Below, piece after piece: positions 26,052-34,362 of a stretch of 64,000 bases of DNA; the first letter of the stretch is position 1, and every line of letters begins with the position of its first letter. Both the position numbers and the translations under genes were made by a program. Source of the stretch: Leifsonia sp. 466MF. GTDB lineage: Bacteria > Actinomycetota > Actinomycetes > Actinomycetales > Microbacteriaceae. Below the pieces are notes generated by a model that ran no database searches, was not told the DNA's origin, and saw nothing but the letters and a program-made list of their open reading frames with translations. The stretch is taken from NCBI RefSeq assembly GCF_900100265.1, contig NZ_LT629696.1:3658001-3722000 (forward strand), written 5' to 3'.

Positions 26052-26504
26052 ATGGGCATCGCCGACGACGCCGTAGAGGTGCGCGCGCACGGCTGGCGCA
26101 CGCTCGCCGCGCTGCACGGGTACATCGAGGCGGAGCTGGAGCGCGAGCTGAGCAAGGCGGTGCAGCTGTCGGTCGTCGAGTACACGGTGCTCGACGCGCT
26201 GGCCCGCCAGGACGGCTGGCACATGCGCATGCAGCAGCTCGCCCGCGCGAGCGCCCTCAGCCCGAGCGCGACCACCCGTCTCGTCAACCGTCTCGAAGAC
26301 CGCGGCCTGCTCACCCGCATCCTGTGCGACGACGACCGCCGCGGGATCTACACCGAGCTGACGGCGGACGGGCACGGCCTGCTCGACACCGCCCGCCCCG
26401 TCCACGACGCCGCGCTCTCGCGCGCACTCGACGGCGCTCGCGAGGTGCCGGAGCTCGCCCCGCTGGTGGACGCCCTCCCCCAGCTCAGCGTGCAGCCGGC
26501 CTGA
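26052..26504 (+). CDS. MarR family transcriptional regulator
   Basis: 150-residue winged-helix repressor. The DNA-binding domain (about 35-105) includes LSVVEYTVLDALA, MQQLARASALSPSATTRLVNRLEDRGLL (recognition helix) and the wing DDDRRGIYTELTADG. Flanking helices at both ends form the dimer interface. It is divergent from the MFS efflux gene and most likely represses it and itself, releasing when a small aromatic or drug binds. AAGGGG lies near the ATG. Confidence 0.92.
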   Translation: MGIADDAVEVRAHGWRTLAALHGYIEAELERELSKAVQLSVVEYTVLDALARQDGWHMRMQQLARASALSPSATTRLVNRLEDRGLLTRILCDDDRRGIYTELTADGHGLLDTARPVHDAALSRALDGAREVPELAPLVDALPQLSVQPA

Positions 26505-26510
26505 ACCGGG

Positions 26511-27014
26511 TCAGCGCAGCACCTCGACCAGGGCGACCCACGAGAACAGCACGGTCGTGACGATCGCCAGGATGGTGCCGACGGCCACCAGGACCAGCCC
26601 GAGCGGCAGCGTCGGCGCGAACACGAGCACGAGCCCGCCCACCGCGTAGACCGCGGGCGGAAGGGCGAACAGCGCGACCCGCTCCGCGGTGTAGCCGCGG
26701 AATCCGGTCTGGGCCGCATCCCGCTGCACCGCCACAGCGGAACGCACCACCACGACGGCGCACAGCGCGGTGCCGATGAGCACCTGGACGCCGTACCCGA
26801 TCGTCCCCTGACCCGGGATGAGCGCGGCGCACGACAGCGCGACGCCCAGGATCAGGCCGGCGATGGATGCTCCCGCGCGGGCCGCGAGTCCCCGCGACTC
26901 GGCGATGGTCCTGATGTTGACCGACAGGGCGACGATCAGCAGACCGCCGAGGGCGGCGCCTGCCCCGGCGACCGCGACATTGAATTCCGACCACGACGCG
27001 AAGGGCTCCTCCAT
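26511..27014 (-). CDS. Small integral membrane protein, unknown function
   Basis: 167 residues with about five membrane helices (starting FNVAVAGAGAALGGLLIVALSVNI, then GASIAGLILGVALSCAALI, GVQVLIGTALCAVVVV, ALPPAVYAVGGLVLVFA and a last helix). It resembles uncharacterised actinobacterial membrane proteins annotated as modulators of FtsH-like function only by domain name. Leaderless promoter: TACGCT ends 7 bases upstream of the ATG. It converges with the MarR gene, 6 bases apart. Confidence 0.75.
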   Translation of the reverse strand: MEEPFASWSEFNVAVAGAGAALGGLLIVALSVNIRTIAESRGLAARAGASIAGLILGVALSCAALIPGQGTIGYGVQVLIGTALCAVVVVRSAVAVQRDAAQTGFRGYTAERVALFALPPAVYAVGGLVLVFAPTLPLGLVLVAVGTILAIVTTVLFSWVALVEVLR

Positions 27015-27061
27015 GGGCGCCAGCGTAGCGGTGCCCAGCGGCCAGGGCGTATAACGGGGAC

Positions 27062-27424
27062 ATGGCCGACGCGCTCACCACCTGGATCGACCGCTACCGA
27101 CGCGCATGGGAGAGCAACGAGCCCGACGACATCCGCGCACTCTTCACCGAAGACGCCAGCTACCGCACCGAGCCGTTCGCCGAACCGTGGGACGGTCACA
27201 TCGAGATCGTGGAGGGTTGGCTCGACGCCCAGGACGACCCGGGCGCGGCCACCTTCGAGTGGCGGCTCCTCGGGCAGGACGGCCCGGTGTACTTCGTCGA
27301 GGGCGTGACCGACTACCGCGACGGCCCGATCTACAGCAACCTGTGGATCATCCGGCTCGCAGAGGACGGCCGCGCCGAGGAGTTCACCGAGTGGTGGATG
27401 GAGCAGGAGCCCGACCAGGACTGA
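27062..27424 (+). CDS. NTF2-like / SnoaL-like protein
   Basis: 120-residue cytoplasmic protein with the cone-shaped NTF2 fold: an N-terminal helix pair (LTTWIDRYRRAWESNEPDDI), DIRALFTEDASYRTEPF, HIEIVEGWLDAQDD, and strands ending LWIIRLAEDGRAEEFTEWWMEQ. The family includes small enzymes such as polyketide cyclases and ligand-binding proteins. No catalytic set can be assigned. TATAAC lies 6 bases before the ATG. Confidence 0.8.
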   Translation: MADALTTWIDRYRRAWESNEPDDIRALFTEDASYRTEPFAEPWDGHIEIVEGWLDAQDDPGAATFEWRLLGQDGPVYFVEGVTDYRDGPIYSNLWIIRLAEDGRAEEFTEWWMEQEPDQD

Positions 27425-27448
27425 CCCGGCACGCCGGTCCGTCGGTCG

Positions 27449-27826
27449 TCACGCGAGCTGACCGAGCCACAGGCCGAGGCCGGCTGCGGCGAGCGCCAGC
27501 ACCAGCATCCCGACGCCGTTGAACAGCGCCGCCCGATAGCGTCGCTGCTGCGCCAGGCGGACCGTCTCGTAGCTCGCGGTGCTGAACGTGGTGTAGCCGC
27601 CCAGGAAGCCCGTCCCCAGCACGGCACGCCACTCCGGGGGCAGGCCGTGGACGAGCGCGAGCCCGGTGACCAGGCCGAGCAGGAACGATCCGGTCACGTT
27701 GATCACCGTCGTGCCGAGCGGGAACGAGACCCGCACCCGTGCCTTAAGGACGCCGTCGAGCACCAGCCGGGCGACCGCGCCCAGCCCGCCGGCCACCGCG
27801 ACGGCGACCACCAGCAGCGCGGTCAT
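27449..27826 (-). CDS. crcB: Fluoride channel CrcB/Fluc (second of two)
   Basis: 125-residue four-helix membrane subunit of the fluoride exporter Fluc. Conserved features are TTVINVTGSFLLGLVTGL (helix 2 with the Asn of the pore) and GTGFLGGYTTFSTASYE (helix 3 break with the Phe/Thr/Ser fluoride path). The ATG overlaps the stop of the preceding crcB (ATGA). Gram-positive bacteria often have two unequal CrcB subunits that form a heterodimer, and this pair fits that. No fluoride riboswitch is recognisable upstream of the operon. Confidence 0.93.
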   Translation of the reverse strand: MTALLVVAVAVAGGLGAVARLVLDGVLKARVRVSFPLGTTVINVTGSFLLGLVTGLALVHGLPPEWRAVLGTGFLGGYTTFSTASYETVRLAQQRRYRAALFNGVGMLVLALAAAGLGLWLGQLA

Positions 27827-28266
27827 CGGCCGCTCCGGTCGGCCCGGCGTCGCGCGATGCCGGACGCCAGGGCGATCCCCGCGACGGACGCGATGGCGCC
27901 GACCGCCACCGTGGCGATGGCGTACAGGATGCTGAGGCCGACACTCTGTGCGGCGATCAGGCCGTCCGTGTCCACCGCGAGCGAGCTGTACGTGGTGTAC
28001 CCGCCGAGGATGCCGGTGCCGACGAACAGGCGGAGATCGCGCCGCCGGCCCTCGTCCGGTCCGCGCAACGCGAGCGACTGCAGGAGCCACCCGAGCACGA
28101 AGGCGCCCGTCACATTGATGAGGAACGTGATGAGCGGCACGCCCGCGACGGGCGGCACCGACAGCGTGAGCAGGTACCGCACGGCCGCACCGAGCGCACC
28201 CCCCACGAACACGAGCAGGATCGAGCGCCAGTGCAGGTGCACGGGCGCGGGCGCGCGGGTCGTCAC
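27823..28266 (-). CDS. crcB: Fluoride channel CrcB/Fluc (first of two)
   Basis: 147-residue CrcB homologue with a short basic N-terminal extension. Conserved motifs: GGALGAAVRYLL (helix 1), FLINVTGAFVLGWLL (helix 2), GTGILGGYTTYSSLAVD (helix 3, with Tyr where the partner has Phe). The GTG start lies within the stop of the UspA-like gene (GTGA), so the fluoride channel pair is translated as part of a three-gene unit with a stress protein. Confidence 0.92.
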   Translation of the reverse strand: MTTRAPAPVHLHWRSILLVFVGGALGAAVRYLLTLSVPPVAGVPLITFLINVTGAFVLGWLLQSLALRGPDEGRRRDLRLFVGTGILGGYTTYSSLAVDTDGLIAAQSVGLSILYAIATVAVGAIASVAGIALASGIARRRADRSGR

Positions 28267-28790
28267 GAGACCGGCGGCTCTTCCCACGGGAGCTTCTGGG
28301 CACCCGGCACCGGATTCAGCGGAACCACCACGACCGGGCGGTGCTGCCGGTGCGCCAGGTGCACGCCGACGGAGCCGTTGAAGAACTCGCGAAGGCTGCC
28401 GCGCAGACCGGCCTCGCGCGTCCCGACGACGATGTAGCGCGCCTCCATGTCGTCCGCCAGCCGCGACAGCGACCACGCGAGGTCACCGGCCAGCTGCTGC
28501 AGGAAATAGGGGATGCCGCGACCGTCGAGGAACCGCCGGATGTGCGCCTCCAGGTCCGGGTCGAACCGCGTCTCCTCCGTCTCGGGGAGGTCCGGGTCGT
28601 ACGGCAAGGCGACCACCGTTCCGTCGACGTAGCTCGAGACGAGGTACCGGTCCGGGTCGACGTTGGCGCAGACGAGCGGGACGTCCAGGTCGTCTGCGAG
28701 ACGGGCGGCCTCCTCCAGCACCGCGATCGGCTGACCGGGGACGACGGCCACCAGGATGCCACCCCGGCCGGAGAGCGCATTGCCGTTCAT
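28263..28790 (-). CDS. Universal stress protein (UspA domain)
   Basis: About 175-residue cytoplasmic UspA-fold protein. It starts with strand GGILVAVVPGQP, keeps VCANVDPDRYL, and ends with the Gly-rich nucleotide-loop region (VVGTREAGLRGSLREF then NGSVGVHLAHR) and RPVVVVPLNP. UspA proteins bind ATP or AMP and act in stress survival. This one is first in a coupled operon with two crcB genes, which is not a standard arrangement. ATG at 28790 chosen; an ATG at 28808 would add six residues. Role in fluoride response is inference. Confidence 0.88.
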   Translation of the reverse strand: MNGNALSGRGGILVAVVPGQPIAVLEEAARLADDLDVPLVCANVDPDRYLVSSYVDGTVVALPYDPDLPETEETRFDPDLEAHIRRFLDGRGIPYFLQQLAGDLAWSLSRLADDMEARYIVVGTREAGLRGSLREFFNGSVGVHLAHRQHRPVVVVPLNPVPGAQKLPWEEPPVS

Positions 28791-28875
28791 GCCCCTAGTG
28801 TGCACCATCCGGGTTCACTCGTACCGACGGGTGGGGTACGTTCGGCCATACAGCGTCCGAAGGGAGCCCGAACCG

Positions 28876-29304
28876 ATGGCCCATACGCCTCCGCTGCCGC
28901 GCGAGCGCCGCCGCACCACCCGCGGACTCCGTCCGCTCCCTGAGCTGACGAAGGACCTCGTCGCTCAGCTGCGCCGCCTCGTCGCGTCGGAGATCGCCCT
29001 CTTCAAGGCGGAGATGACCGCCAAGGCGAAGGCGGCGGGGATCGGCGCAGGGCTTCTCGTCGGAGCCCTGCTGTTCCTGTTCTTCGCGTTCGGTGTGCTG
29101 GTGACCGCCGCCGTCCTCGGCTTCGCGCTCATCCTCCCCGCCTGGCTGGCGGCGCTCATCGTCGCGGGCATCCTCATCCTGATCGCCGTCGTCCTCGGCC
29201 TCATCGGCTGGAGCAGTCTCAAGAAGGGCGTCCCGCCGGTGCCCGACGACCTGGGTAGCGAGCTGAGCGCCGACGCGAAGGCCCTGAAGGGAGAGCAGCC
29301 GTGA
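28876..29304 (+). CDS. Actinobacterial holin-X / DUF1469 family membrane protein (copy 1)
   Basis: 142 residues: a basic N-terminal tail, an amphipathic helix (LTKDLVAQLRRLVASEIALFKAEM), two membrane helices (about 55-85 and 88-118) and a hydrophilic tail. It belongs to the family called phage holin-X in actinobacteria, but nothing here is viral and the name is historical. GAAGGGAG precedes the ATG. It is the first gene of a cluster with a DUF3618-like protein and a YihY protein, a gene order that recurs at 55.8-58.0 kb. Confidence 0.85.
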   Translation: MAHTPPLPRERRRTTRGLRPLPELTKDLVAQLRRLVASEIALFKAEMTAKAKAAGIGAGLLVGALLFLFFAFGVLVTAAVLGFALILPAWLAALIVAGILILIAVVLGLIGWSSLKKGVPPVPDDLGSELSADAKALKGEQP

Positions 29305-29579
29305 CCTCGGACACCACACCATCGGTGAGCCGCCAGGGCCAGCGCCCTGCCGGACGCCCGCCGCTCCCCAAGGGCGCCGGCATCAATTCGCTGAAGCTCG
29401 ACCTGGAGGTGACCAGGGAGGAGCTCGCGACCACGCTCGACGACCTCTTCGCCACCTTCAACATCCGGGTGCAGATCCGGTCGCATCCCACGTTCTTCGT
29501 CGGGCTCTTCCTCGCACTGACCGGGGCGGCGGCGGGAATCGCTGCGCTCCTGCTGCGGAGACGCGGGCGTGTCCGCTGA
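29301..29579 (+). CDS. DUF3618-like small membrane-anchored protein (copy 1)
   Basis: 92 residues. An N-terminal disordered part (about 1-28) is followed by the DUF3618 pattern LKLDLEVTREELATTLDDL, corresponding to the DIEATRRNLSGDVDAL of the second copy, then a linker and a single C-terminal membrane helix ending RRRGRVR. GTG overlaps the holin-X stop (GTGA). It overlaps the following YihY gene by 11 bases. Function unknown; perhaps a partner or anchor of the YihY protein. Confidence 0.8.
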   Translation: MTSDTTPSVSRQGQRPAGRPPLPKGAGINSLKLDLEVTREELATTLDDLFATFNIRVQIRSHPTFFVGLFLALTGAAAGIAALLLRRRGRVR

Positions 29580-30609
29580 CCAGGGCGGCGTCGGGAGCGA
29601 CCGCGCCAAGGCGGTCCGGCGGATCGAGGATCGCCACAGTCTGCCCTGGTACCGGCTGCCGTGGGGGTTCATCCTCAAGCGGACGATGCGCAGCTTCAGC
29701 ACCGACCAGTGCACCGACCTCGCCGCCGGACTGACCTACTTCGCCGTTCTGTCGCTGTTCCCTGCGCTGCTGGCGCTCGTCAGCATCCTAGGCATCGTCG
29801 GCCAGAGCCAGACCGGCATCGACGCCCTGTTCGGGATGGTCAACGAGCTGGCGCCCGGGATGACCGACGTCCTGAAGGGGCCGATCGAGGGCCTTGCGTC
29901 CTCTCCCGCCACCGGCTGGGCGCTGGTCATCGGAATCGTCGGCGCCGTGTGGTCGGCGTCGGGATACGTCGGCGGCTTCGGCCGGGCGCTCAACCGCGTG
30001 TACGGCGTGCCCGAGGGGCGCACGGCCCTGGTGCTCCGCCCGGTCCAGCTCGGCGTCACGCTGCTCACGCTGGTGCTGATCTCGCTGCTCGCCCTGATGC
30101 TCGTGGTGTCCGGCCCCGTACTGTCGTTCCTCGGCGGCCTGATCGGGCTCGACGAGGCGTTCCAGGTGGCATGGTCGATCCTCCGCTGGCCGGTCGTCAT
30201 CATCGTCCTGGTGCTGCTGCTCGCCGTGCTGTACGCGTCGACGCCGAACGTGAAGCATCCGCGGTTCCGCTGGCTGACGCCGGGCTCGCTCGCAGCGATC
30301 ATCGTGCTCGGCATCGCGTCGGCCCTGTTCGCCTTCTACGTCGGCAACTTCGGCAACTACGACCGCACCTATGGCGCGCTGGCCGGCATCATCGTGTTCC
30401 TGCTGTGGATCTGGATCGCCAACAACGCTCTGCTGTTCGGCGCCGAACTCGACTCGGAGGTCGAGCGCGCGCGGGAGCTCGTCGCGGGCATCGAGGCGGA
30501 CGACGTGCTGCGGCTGCCGCTCAAGTCGGACAAGGCACTGCTCAAAGCTCGTGAGGCGCACGCGGGCGACATCCTCGCCGCGCGAGAGCTTCGCCGCCGC
30601 TACCGCTGA
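29569..30609 (+). CDS. YihY/BrkB family membrane protein (copy 1)
   Basis: 346-residue inner-membrane protein with six predicted helices. The family signature is visible: CTDLAAGLTYFAVLSLFPALLALVS near residue 45-70, SASGYVGGFGRALNRVYG, and the C-terminal GALAGIIVFLLWIWIANNALLFGAEL. Once called RNase BN, the family is not a nuclease; a transport or envelope role is presumed. GTG start lies within the upstream DUF3618-like gene. Its paralogue at 56923-57984 has the same motifs and gene neighbourhood. Confidence 0.92.
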   Translation: MSADQGGVGSDRAKAVRRIEDRHSLPWYRLPWGFILKRTMRSFSTDQCTDLAAGLTYFAVLSLFPALLALVSILGIVGQSQTGIDALFGMVNELAPGMTDVLKGPIEGLASSPATGWALVIGIVGAVWSASGYVGGFGRALNRVYGVPEGRTALVLRPVQLGVTLLTLVLISLLALMLVVSGPVLSFLGGLIGLDEAFQVAWSILRWPVVIIVLVLLLAVLYASTPNVKHPRFRWLTPGSLAAIIVLGIASALFAFYVGNFGNYDRTYGALAGIIVFLLWIWIANNALLFGAELDSEVERARELVAGIEADDVLRLPLKSDKALLKAREAHAGDILAARELRRRYR

Positions 30610-30658
30610 CACCGGAGCCGGCGCCGGGGCTCGTCTCCCGCGAAGTTAGTCTCGAAGC

Positions 30659-31315
30659 ATGAGCGACCAGCGACCCGGCCACGACCTCCCCGACGCACGC
30701 GGACGGTCGGGACTCCACCGGACAGGGCTCGACCTCGACGGCAACCCGGACGTCCGGGTGCGGGAGGTCGAGGTCACCTCCGACGGCTGGCACGTGCTCC
30801 GGCGCACCACCTTCGACTACCGCGGACGCGACGGACGGTGGACGACGCAGACGCGCGAGACGTACGACCGCGGCAACGGGGCCACCGTGCTGCTGTACGA
30901 CCCGGCCGGCCGAACGCTCCTGCTGACGCGCCAGTTCCGCTTCCCCGTCTACGTCAACGGGCATCCGGACGGGATGCTGATCGAATCGGCGGCCGGGCTC
31001 CTCGACGGCGATTCCCCGGAGGAGGCGATCCGGCGGGAGGCGGCGGAGGAGCTCGGGGTGAGCATCGGCGAACTGACGCACCTGTTCGACCTCTACATGA
31101 GCCCCGGTTCGGTCACCGAGCGCGTGCACTTCTACGCGGCGCCCTACGTCCCCGCCGAGGTGGTCGGCGGAGGAGGCGTCGAGGAGGAGGGCGAGGAGAT
31201 CGAACCGGTCGTCGTCCCCTACGACGAAGCACTCCAACTGATCGCGGACGGCCGGATCGCCGACGGCAAGACGGTCATCCTGCTGCAGTGGGCGGCGCTC
31301 AACCTCTTCGGCTGA
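30659..31315 (+). CDS. Nudix hydrolase (NudK-like GDP-mannose/ADP-sugar pyrophosphatase)
   Basis: 218-residue cytoplasmic hydrolase of nucleoside diphosphate derivatives. The Nudix box runs from GLLDGDSPEEAIRRE to AAEELGV (G-x5-E-x7-R-E-x2-E-E-x-G) at about residue 113-135, and AAGLL before it and PGSVTERVHFYAAPY after it are typical of the NudK/ADP-ribose pyrophosphatase branch. The N-terminal domain (NPDVRVREVEVTSDGWHVLRR) matches NudK dimers. TAGTCT lies 6 bases before the ATG. Confidence 0.9.
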   Translation: MSDQRPGHDLPDARGRSGLHRTGLDLDGNPDVRVREVEVTSDGWHVLRRTTFDYRGRDGRWTTQTRETYDRGNGATVLLYDPAGRTLLLTRQFRFPVYVNGHPDGMLIESAAGLLDGDSPEEAIRREAAEELGVSIGELTHLFDLYMSPGSVTERVHFYAAPYVPAEVVGGGGVEEEGEEIEPVVVPYDEALQLIADGRIADGKTVILLQWAALNLFG

Positions 31316-31348
31316 GTCTGCGGACGCCCGATCGGGCCGAGTGGGCGA

Positions 31349-32407
31349 TCAGCCGTAGCGGAGCGCGGGACCGTCCGACTTGAGGAAATCGATGTGCAGG
31401 TGGTTGCACGTGTCGTCGAACGGCTTGAAGTTGGTGAGGTCCATGGAGGAGCGGCAGCCGATCTGACCGAGACCCGTGCCGTCCGGCACGATCGGGTCGA
31501 GGATCTTGATGAGCTGCACCGACTTCGCGTCGCCGCCGGTGAGGGGCGAGCCGTTGAGCAGATAGAAGTCGAGGGCGTGACCGCCGCCGTCGGCGTAGTG
31601 GGCGGACTCGGTTCCCGCTCCCTCGATCTGGCCGGTGCAGCGACGGTTGATGTCGCTGACGCCGACCTGGTTGAAGTTGTCGAGCGCGATCGAGATGGCC
31701 TGCAGAACGCGGTAGTCGATCCCGCAGCCGGGGACCGCGCGGCCCTCGGCGAGGTCGGCGATCTCGGGGATGTGGTTCGGCGTCGAGCCGACCAGGCGAC
31801 CGGCCGCGACCGCGCCCATGAGCTGGACGGCGAGGGCCTGGACCGTCGGAGACACCGTCGTGTTGGTGGTGGAGTCGAGCGCCTGCGGGCTCTCCTGGAT
31901 GTCGAGGCCGTCGCGGGCGACCACCTGGGTCACACCGCCGCCGGTCAACGTCTGCACCGCGAGGGCGGTCCGTGCGGCACCGACCGTGGAGCCCTCGCCC
32001 GTCGTCGCATAGGCCGGGAGTGCTGCAGTGCCGAAGAAGGCGGCCAGCGCGAGCATGACGACGGCGTGGACGCCCCAGCGCCGGCCCTCGGTGCGAGCTG
32101 GGCGGGCCGACCGCGGTGTCCGTGTGCGGCGCGGCGGACGGTTGGCGCGCTCCGCACGGGCGGCGGCTTTAGCATCGCGTCGGTCGCGGGTCGGGCGCAC
32201 GACGACGCGCTCGCGCTTCGCCGGCCGGCTGCGCTCGGCCTCGAGGGCGGCGCGGCGGCTCGGGAAGGTCTGCGTCGCGGTCAGTTCCTCGGCCGTGGTG
32301 AACGCGCTGACCGGGTCGTCCGAGAGTTCATGCTGCTGGTCCACATCCACCACGACGGGTGCCCTGAAACTGCGGCGAGGCCGCACTGAGGGAGTGGACT
32401 GGGGCAA
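31349..32407 (-). CDS. Membrane-anchored extracellular protein with a C-terminal HLHIDF domain
   Basis: 352 residues. A basic cytoplasmic N-terminus (about 1-108, many Arg), one membrane helix (about 112-135, HAVVMLALAAFFGTAALPAYA), then an extracellular part. The last 150 residues hold VPGCGIDYRVLQAISIA, AHYADGGGHALDFYLLNG and CNHLHIDF. The pattern G-G-H-A-x-D and H-L-H-x-D/F resembles metal-site regions of actinobacterial M15-like or ARB-07466-type domains, so a cell-wall hydrolase is possible. Four cysteines may form disulfides. Ligands for zinc are not proven. Confidence 0.7.
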   Translation of the reverse strand: MPQSTPSVRPRRSFRAPVVVDVDQQHELSDDPVSAFTTAEELTATQTFPSRRAALEAERSRPAKRERVVVRPTRDRRDAKAAARAERANRPPRRTRTPRSARPARTEGRRWGVHAVVMLALAAFFGTAALPAYATTGEGSTVGAARTALAVQTLTGGGVTQVVARDGLDIQESPQALDSTTNTTVSPTVQALAVQLMGAVAAGRLVGSTPNHIPEIADLAEGRAVPGCGIDYRVLQAISIALDNFNQVGVSDINRRCTGQIEGAGTESAHYADGGGHALDFYLLNGSPLTGGDAKSVQLIKILDPIVPDGTGLGQIGCRSSMDLTNFKPFDDTCNHLHIDFLKSDGPALRYG

Positions 32408-32527
32408 GCTGCTGGTACTTCCTTGGCGAGACGGTCGGAGGATCGCGCCGGGGGGATGGGCGCGAAAGCGTACCGATCCTTTCTACCCGATTCCGCCTGG
32501 ATGTTCCATCAATGCAGACGAATGGAT

Positions 32528-32587
32528 CCCGGTCGGGGGCCCATCCCGCGCGTTCGGGTCACGCAGGGGCCCCCACCCGGGACCGGG
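32528..32587. terminator. GC-rich hairpin in the 275-base gap upstream of 32407
   Basis: GGGGGCCC (32535-32542) pairs with GGGCCCCC (32567-32574), flanked by CCCGGTC and GACCGGG with a small bulge. It could terminate the sensor-kinase transcript arriving on the minus strand, whose stop is at 32683. Otherwise the gap 32408-32682 holds no gene I can see. Confidence 0.5.
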
Positions 32588-32682
32588 GTCGGCGCCGTCG
32601 TCCGTCCTCTGAAAACGTAGGCGTCGCAACGGATCGCGGGGTGACGGGATACGGCTGGCACGACCGGCCGTTCAGCATCCGG

Positions 32683-34359
32683 TCAGGGGATGGCGACCGC
32701 CAGTTCGACACGCCCGGACCGTTCGCGGAGGGCGACCGTTCCGCGCTCCGACAGCTGCTTGAGACCGATCCCGGCCTCGGAGGCGGCGAGCGCTCCGCCG
32801 GAGAGGACCACGACCTCGACGCCGCCGGACGCGGCCGCCCGCAGCTCCAGCGCGACCGGCGAGCCGTCGCCGTGCCGGACCGCGTTCGCGAGCCCTTCCG
32901 AGATCGCGTCGACCACCGCGGCGGTGCGCGACGCATCCCCCAGACGCTCCCAGACGCCGTCGCCGATGCCGACCGTCAGGCCGATGGCGGAGGACCAGCT
33001 GTCGAGCAGCGTCCGCACCTGCTCGGCCGCGTCCGGCTCGTCGTTAGCGCCGCGGAGGGCATCGCGCGCACGGCCGACGATCTCGGCCGTCCGTGCGCCG
33101 GCGTCGTTCGGGCCGGCGGAGACGGTCAGCGAGAGCGCGCCGGCGATCAGCTCGGACTGCACGCCCGCGTGCAGCAGTCGGGCGAGGGAGGCGCGCTCTC
33201 GCTCGTACTCGCTGCGGATCCGGGCGGCGGTGGCGACGTTGGACTGCAGCGCCGTCTCCAGCTCCGCCTGATCGAGACGCGTGCGGACGGCCAGAGAGCC
33301 CACGAAGGCCACCGCCACGGCGATGAGCGGGTAGGTCGCAGCCTCGAACCAGACGGACTCCGGCCGCACCCCCACGACCAGGAGGGTCGTCTCGCCACTG
33401 AGCGCGAGCAGCACGCCCACCAGGGCGTAGATGCCGAGAAGAAGGAGCAACCGCACGACGGGCCGGTGCGGGAGGCGGAGCCGCGCGACCACGGTGTTGG
33501 CCACCAGGAGCACCACGAGACCGACGACGAGCGGCAGGAGGCTGATCGCTCCGAACAGGAGCACACCGAACGGCACCACCAGGGCGGAGAAGAGTGTGGC
33601 GGTCGCGATCGGCGGGGCGGCACGCATCCCGCCCAGGACGCTCACGGACCATTCCCGCGCTCCCGCCACTGCGCCTTCCGGCACCGCGTCCGGTGCGGGA
33701 GTGGCGTAGACGCGATGGCTGGCGGGCCGCACGACGTCCTCGGCGAGCGTCCGCAGCAGCCGGGCGGCCGCACTCGGCTCCATCGGCCGGGAGGCGGCCG
33801 ATGCCGCGGCCTCCTCCAGCGCCGCCACGACGCCGTCCACGGTGTCGGCGCGCAACTGCCCGAGGCGCTCCGAGGCGTTCTCGACATCGAGCTGCGACGC
33901 GCGTTGCGCCGTCCGCAGCCGCCGGAAGACCCCGCGGTGCTCGCGGACGAGATCGACGCCGACGGCGATCAGCGAGAAGGCGACGACGAGGGCGACGACG
34001 TTGATGCCGATCCGGCCGGCCAGGTCGCCGGGCGCGACCGGGATGGAGAGGAGGCCGCCCGCCTCCAGGAAGAGGATGGGCCGGAGTCCGCCAGCGACGG
34101 CGAAGAATGCGAAGACCACGAGAGGACGCGCGCGCCCGCGCACCACGCGAAGCAGTGCGGCCCCGGCGAGCAGCACGCCGCCGAGGATGGCATGGGCGAG
34201 ACCCGAGACGGCGAACACCTCGAGCGGCCCGCCGCCGACGTACTGCAGCCCCGACATGACGGTCACCGCGAAGGGAAGCGTGATGAGCCACGACCAGACG
34301 GTGATCGCCGACGGTCCGTAGACGCGTGCGAAGGAGCGGCGGAAGTTCGTGAGGAGCAC
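32683..34359 (-). CDS. Two-component sensor kinase with altered phosphoacceptor box
   Basis: 558-residue membrane sensor. About eight helices in two blocks (20-135 and 250-360) separated by a hydrophilic region, then a cytoplasmic HisKA_3-like segment ERASLARLLHAGVQSELIAGAL (His397) and an HATPase domain (about 470-558) with the N-box SEGLANAVRHGDG and GIGLKQLSERG. In NarL-type kinases the histidine is followed by an acidic residue (LHD/LHE); here it is Ala398. The kinase may be weak or work differently. It follows the response regulator gene by 3 bases. Confidence 0.8.
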   Translation of the reverse strand: MLLTNFRRSFARVYGPSAITVWSWLITLPFAVTVMSGLQYVGGGPLEVFAVSGLAHAILGGVLLAGAALLRVVRGRARPLVVFAFFAVAGGLRPILFLEAGGLLSIPVAPGDLAGRIGINVVALVVAFSLIAVGVDLVREHRGVFRRLRTAQRASQLDVENASERLGQLRADTVDGVVAALEEAAASAASRPMEPSAAARLLRTLAEDVVRPASHRVYATPAPDAVPEGAVAGAREWSVSVLGGMRAAPPIATATLFSALVVPFGVLLFGAISLLPLVVGLVVLLVANTVVARLRLPHRPVVRLLLLLGIYALVGVLLALSGETTLLVVGVRPESVWFEAATYPLIAVAVAFVGSLAVRTRLDQAELETALQSNVATAARIRSEYERERASLARLLHAGVQSELIAGALSLTVSAGPNDAGARTAEIVGRARDALRGANDEPDAAEQVRTLLDSWSSAIGLTVGIGDGVWERLGDASRTAAVVDAISEGLANAVRHGDGSPVALELRAAASGGVEVVVLSGGALAASEAGIGLKQLSERGTVALRERSGRVELAVAIP

Positions 34360-34362
34360 GGC

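Noticed and set aside
28876..29304. Prophage remnant because of a holin-like gene
   Set aside because: The family is a chromosomal actinobacterial membrane family. No phage lysis, capsid or integrase genes are nearby; the same applies at 55823-56239.
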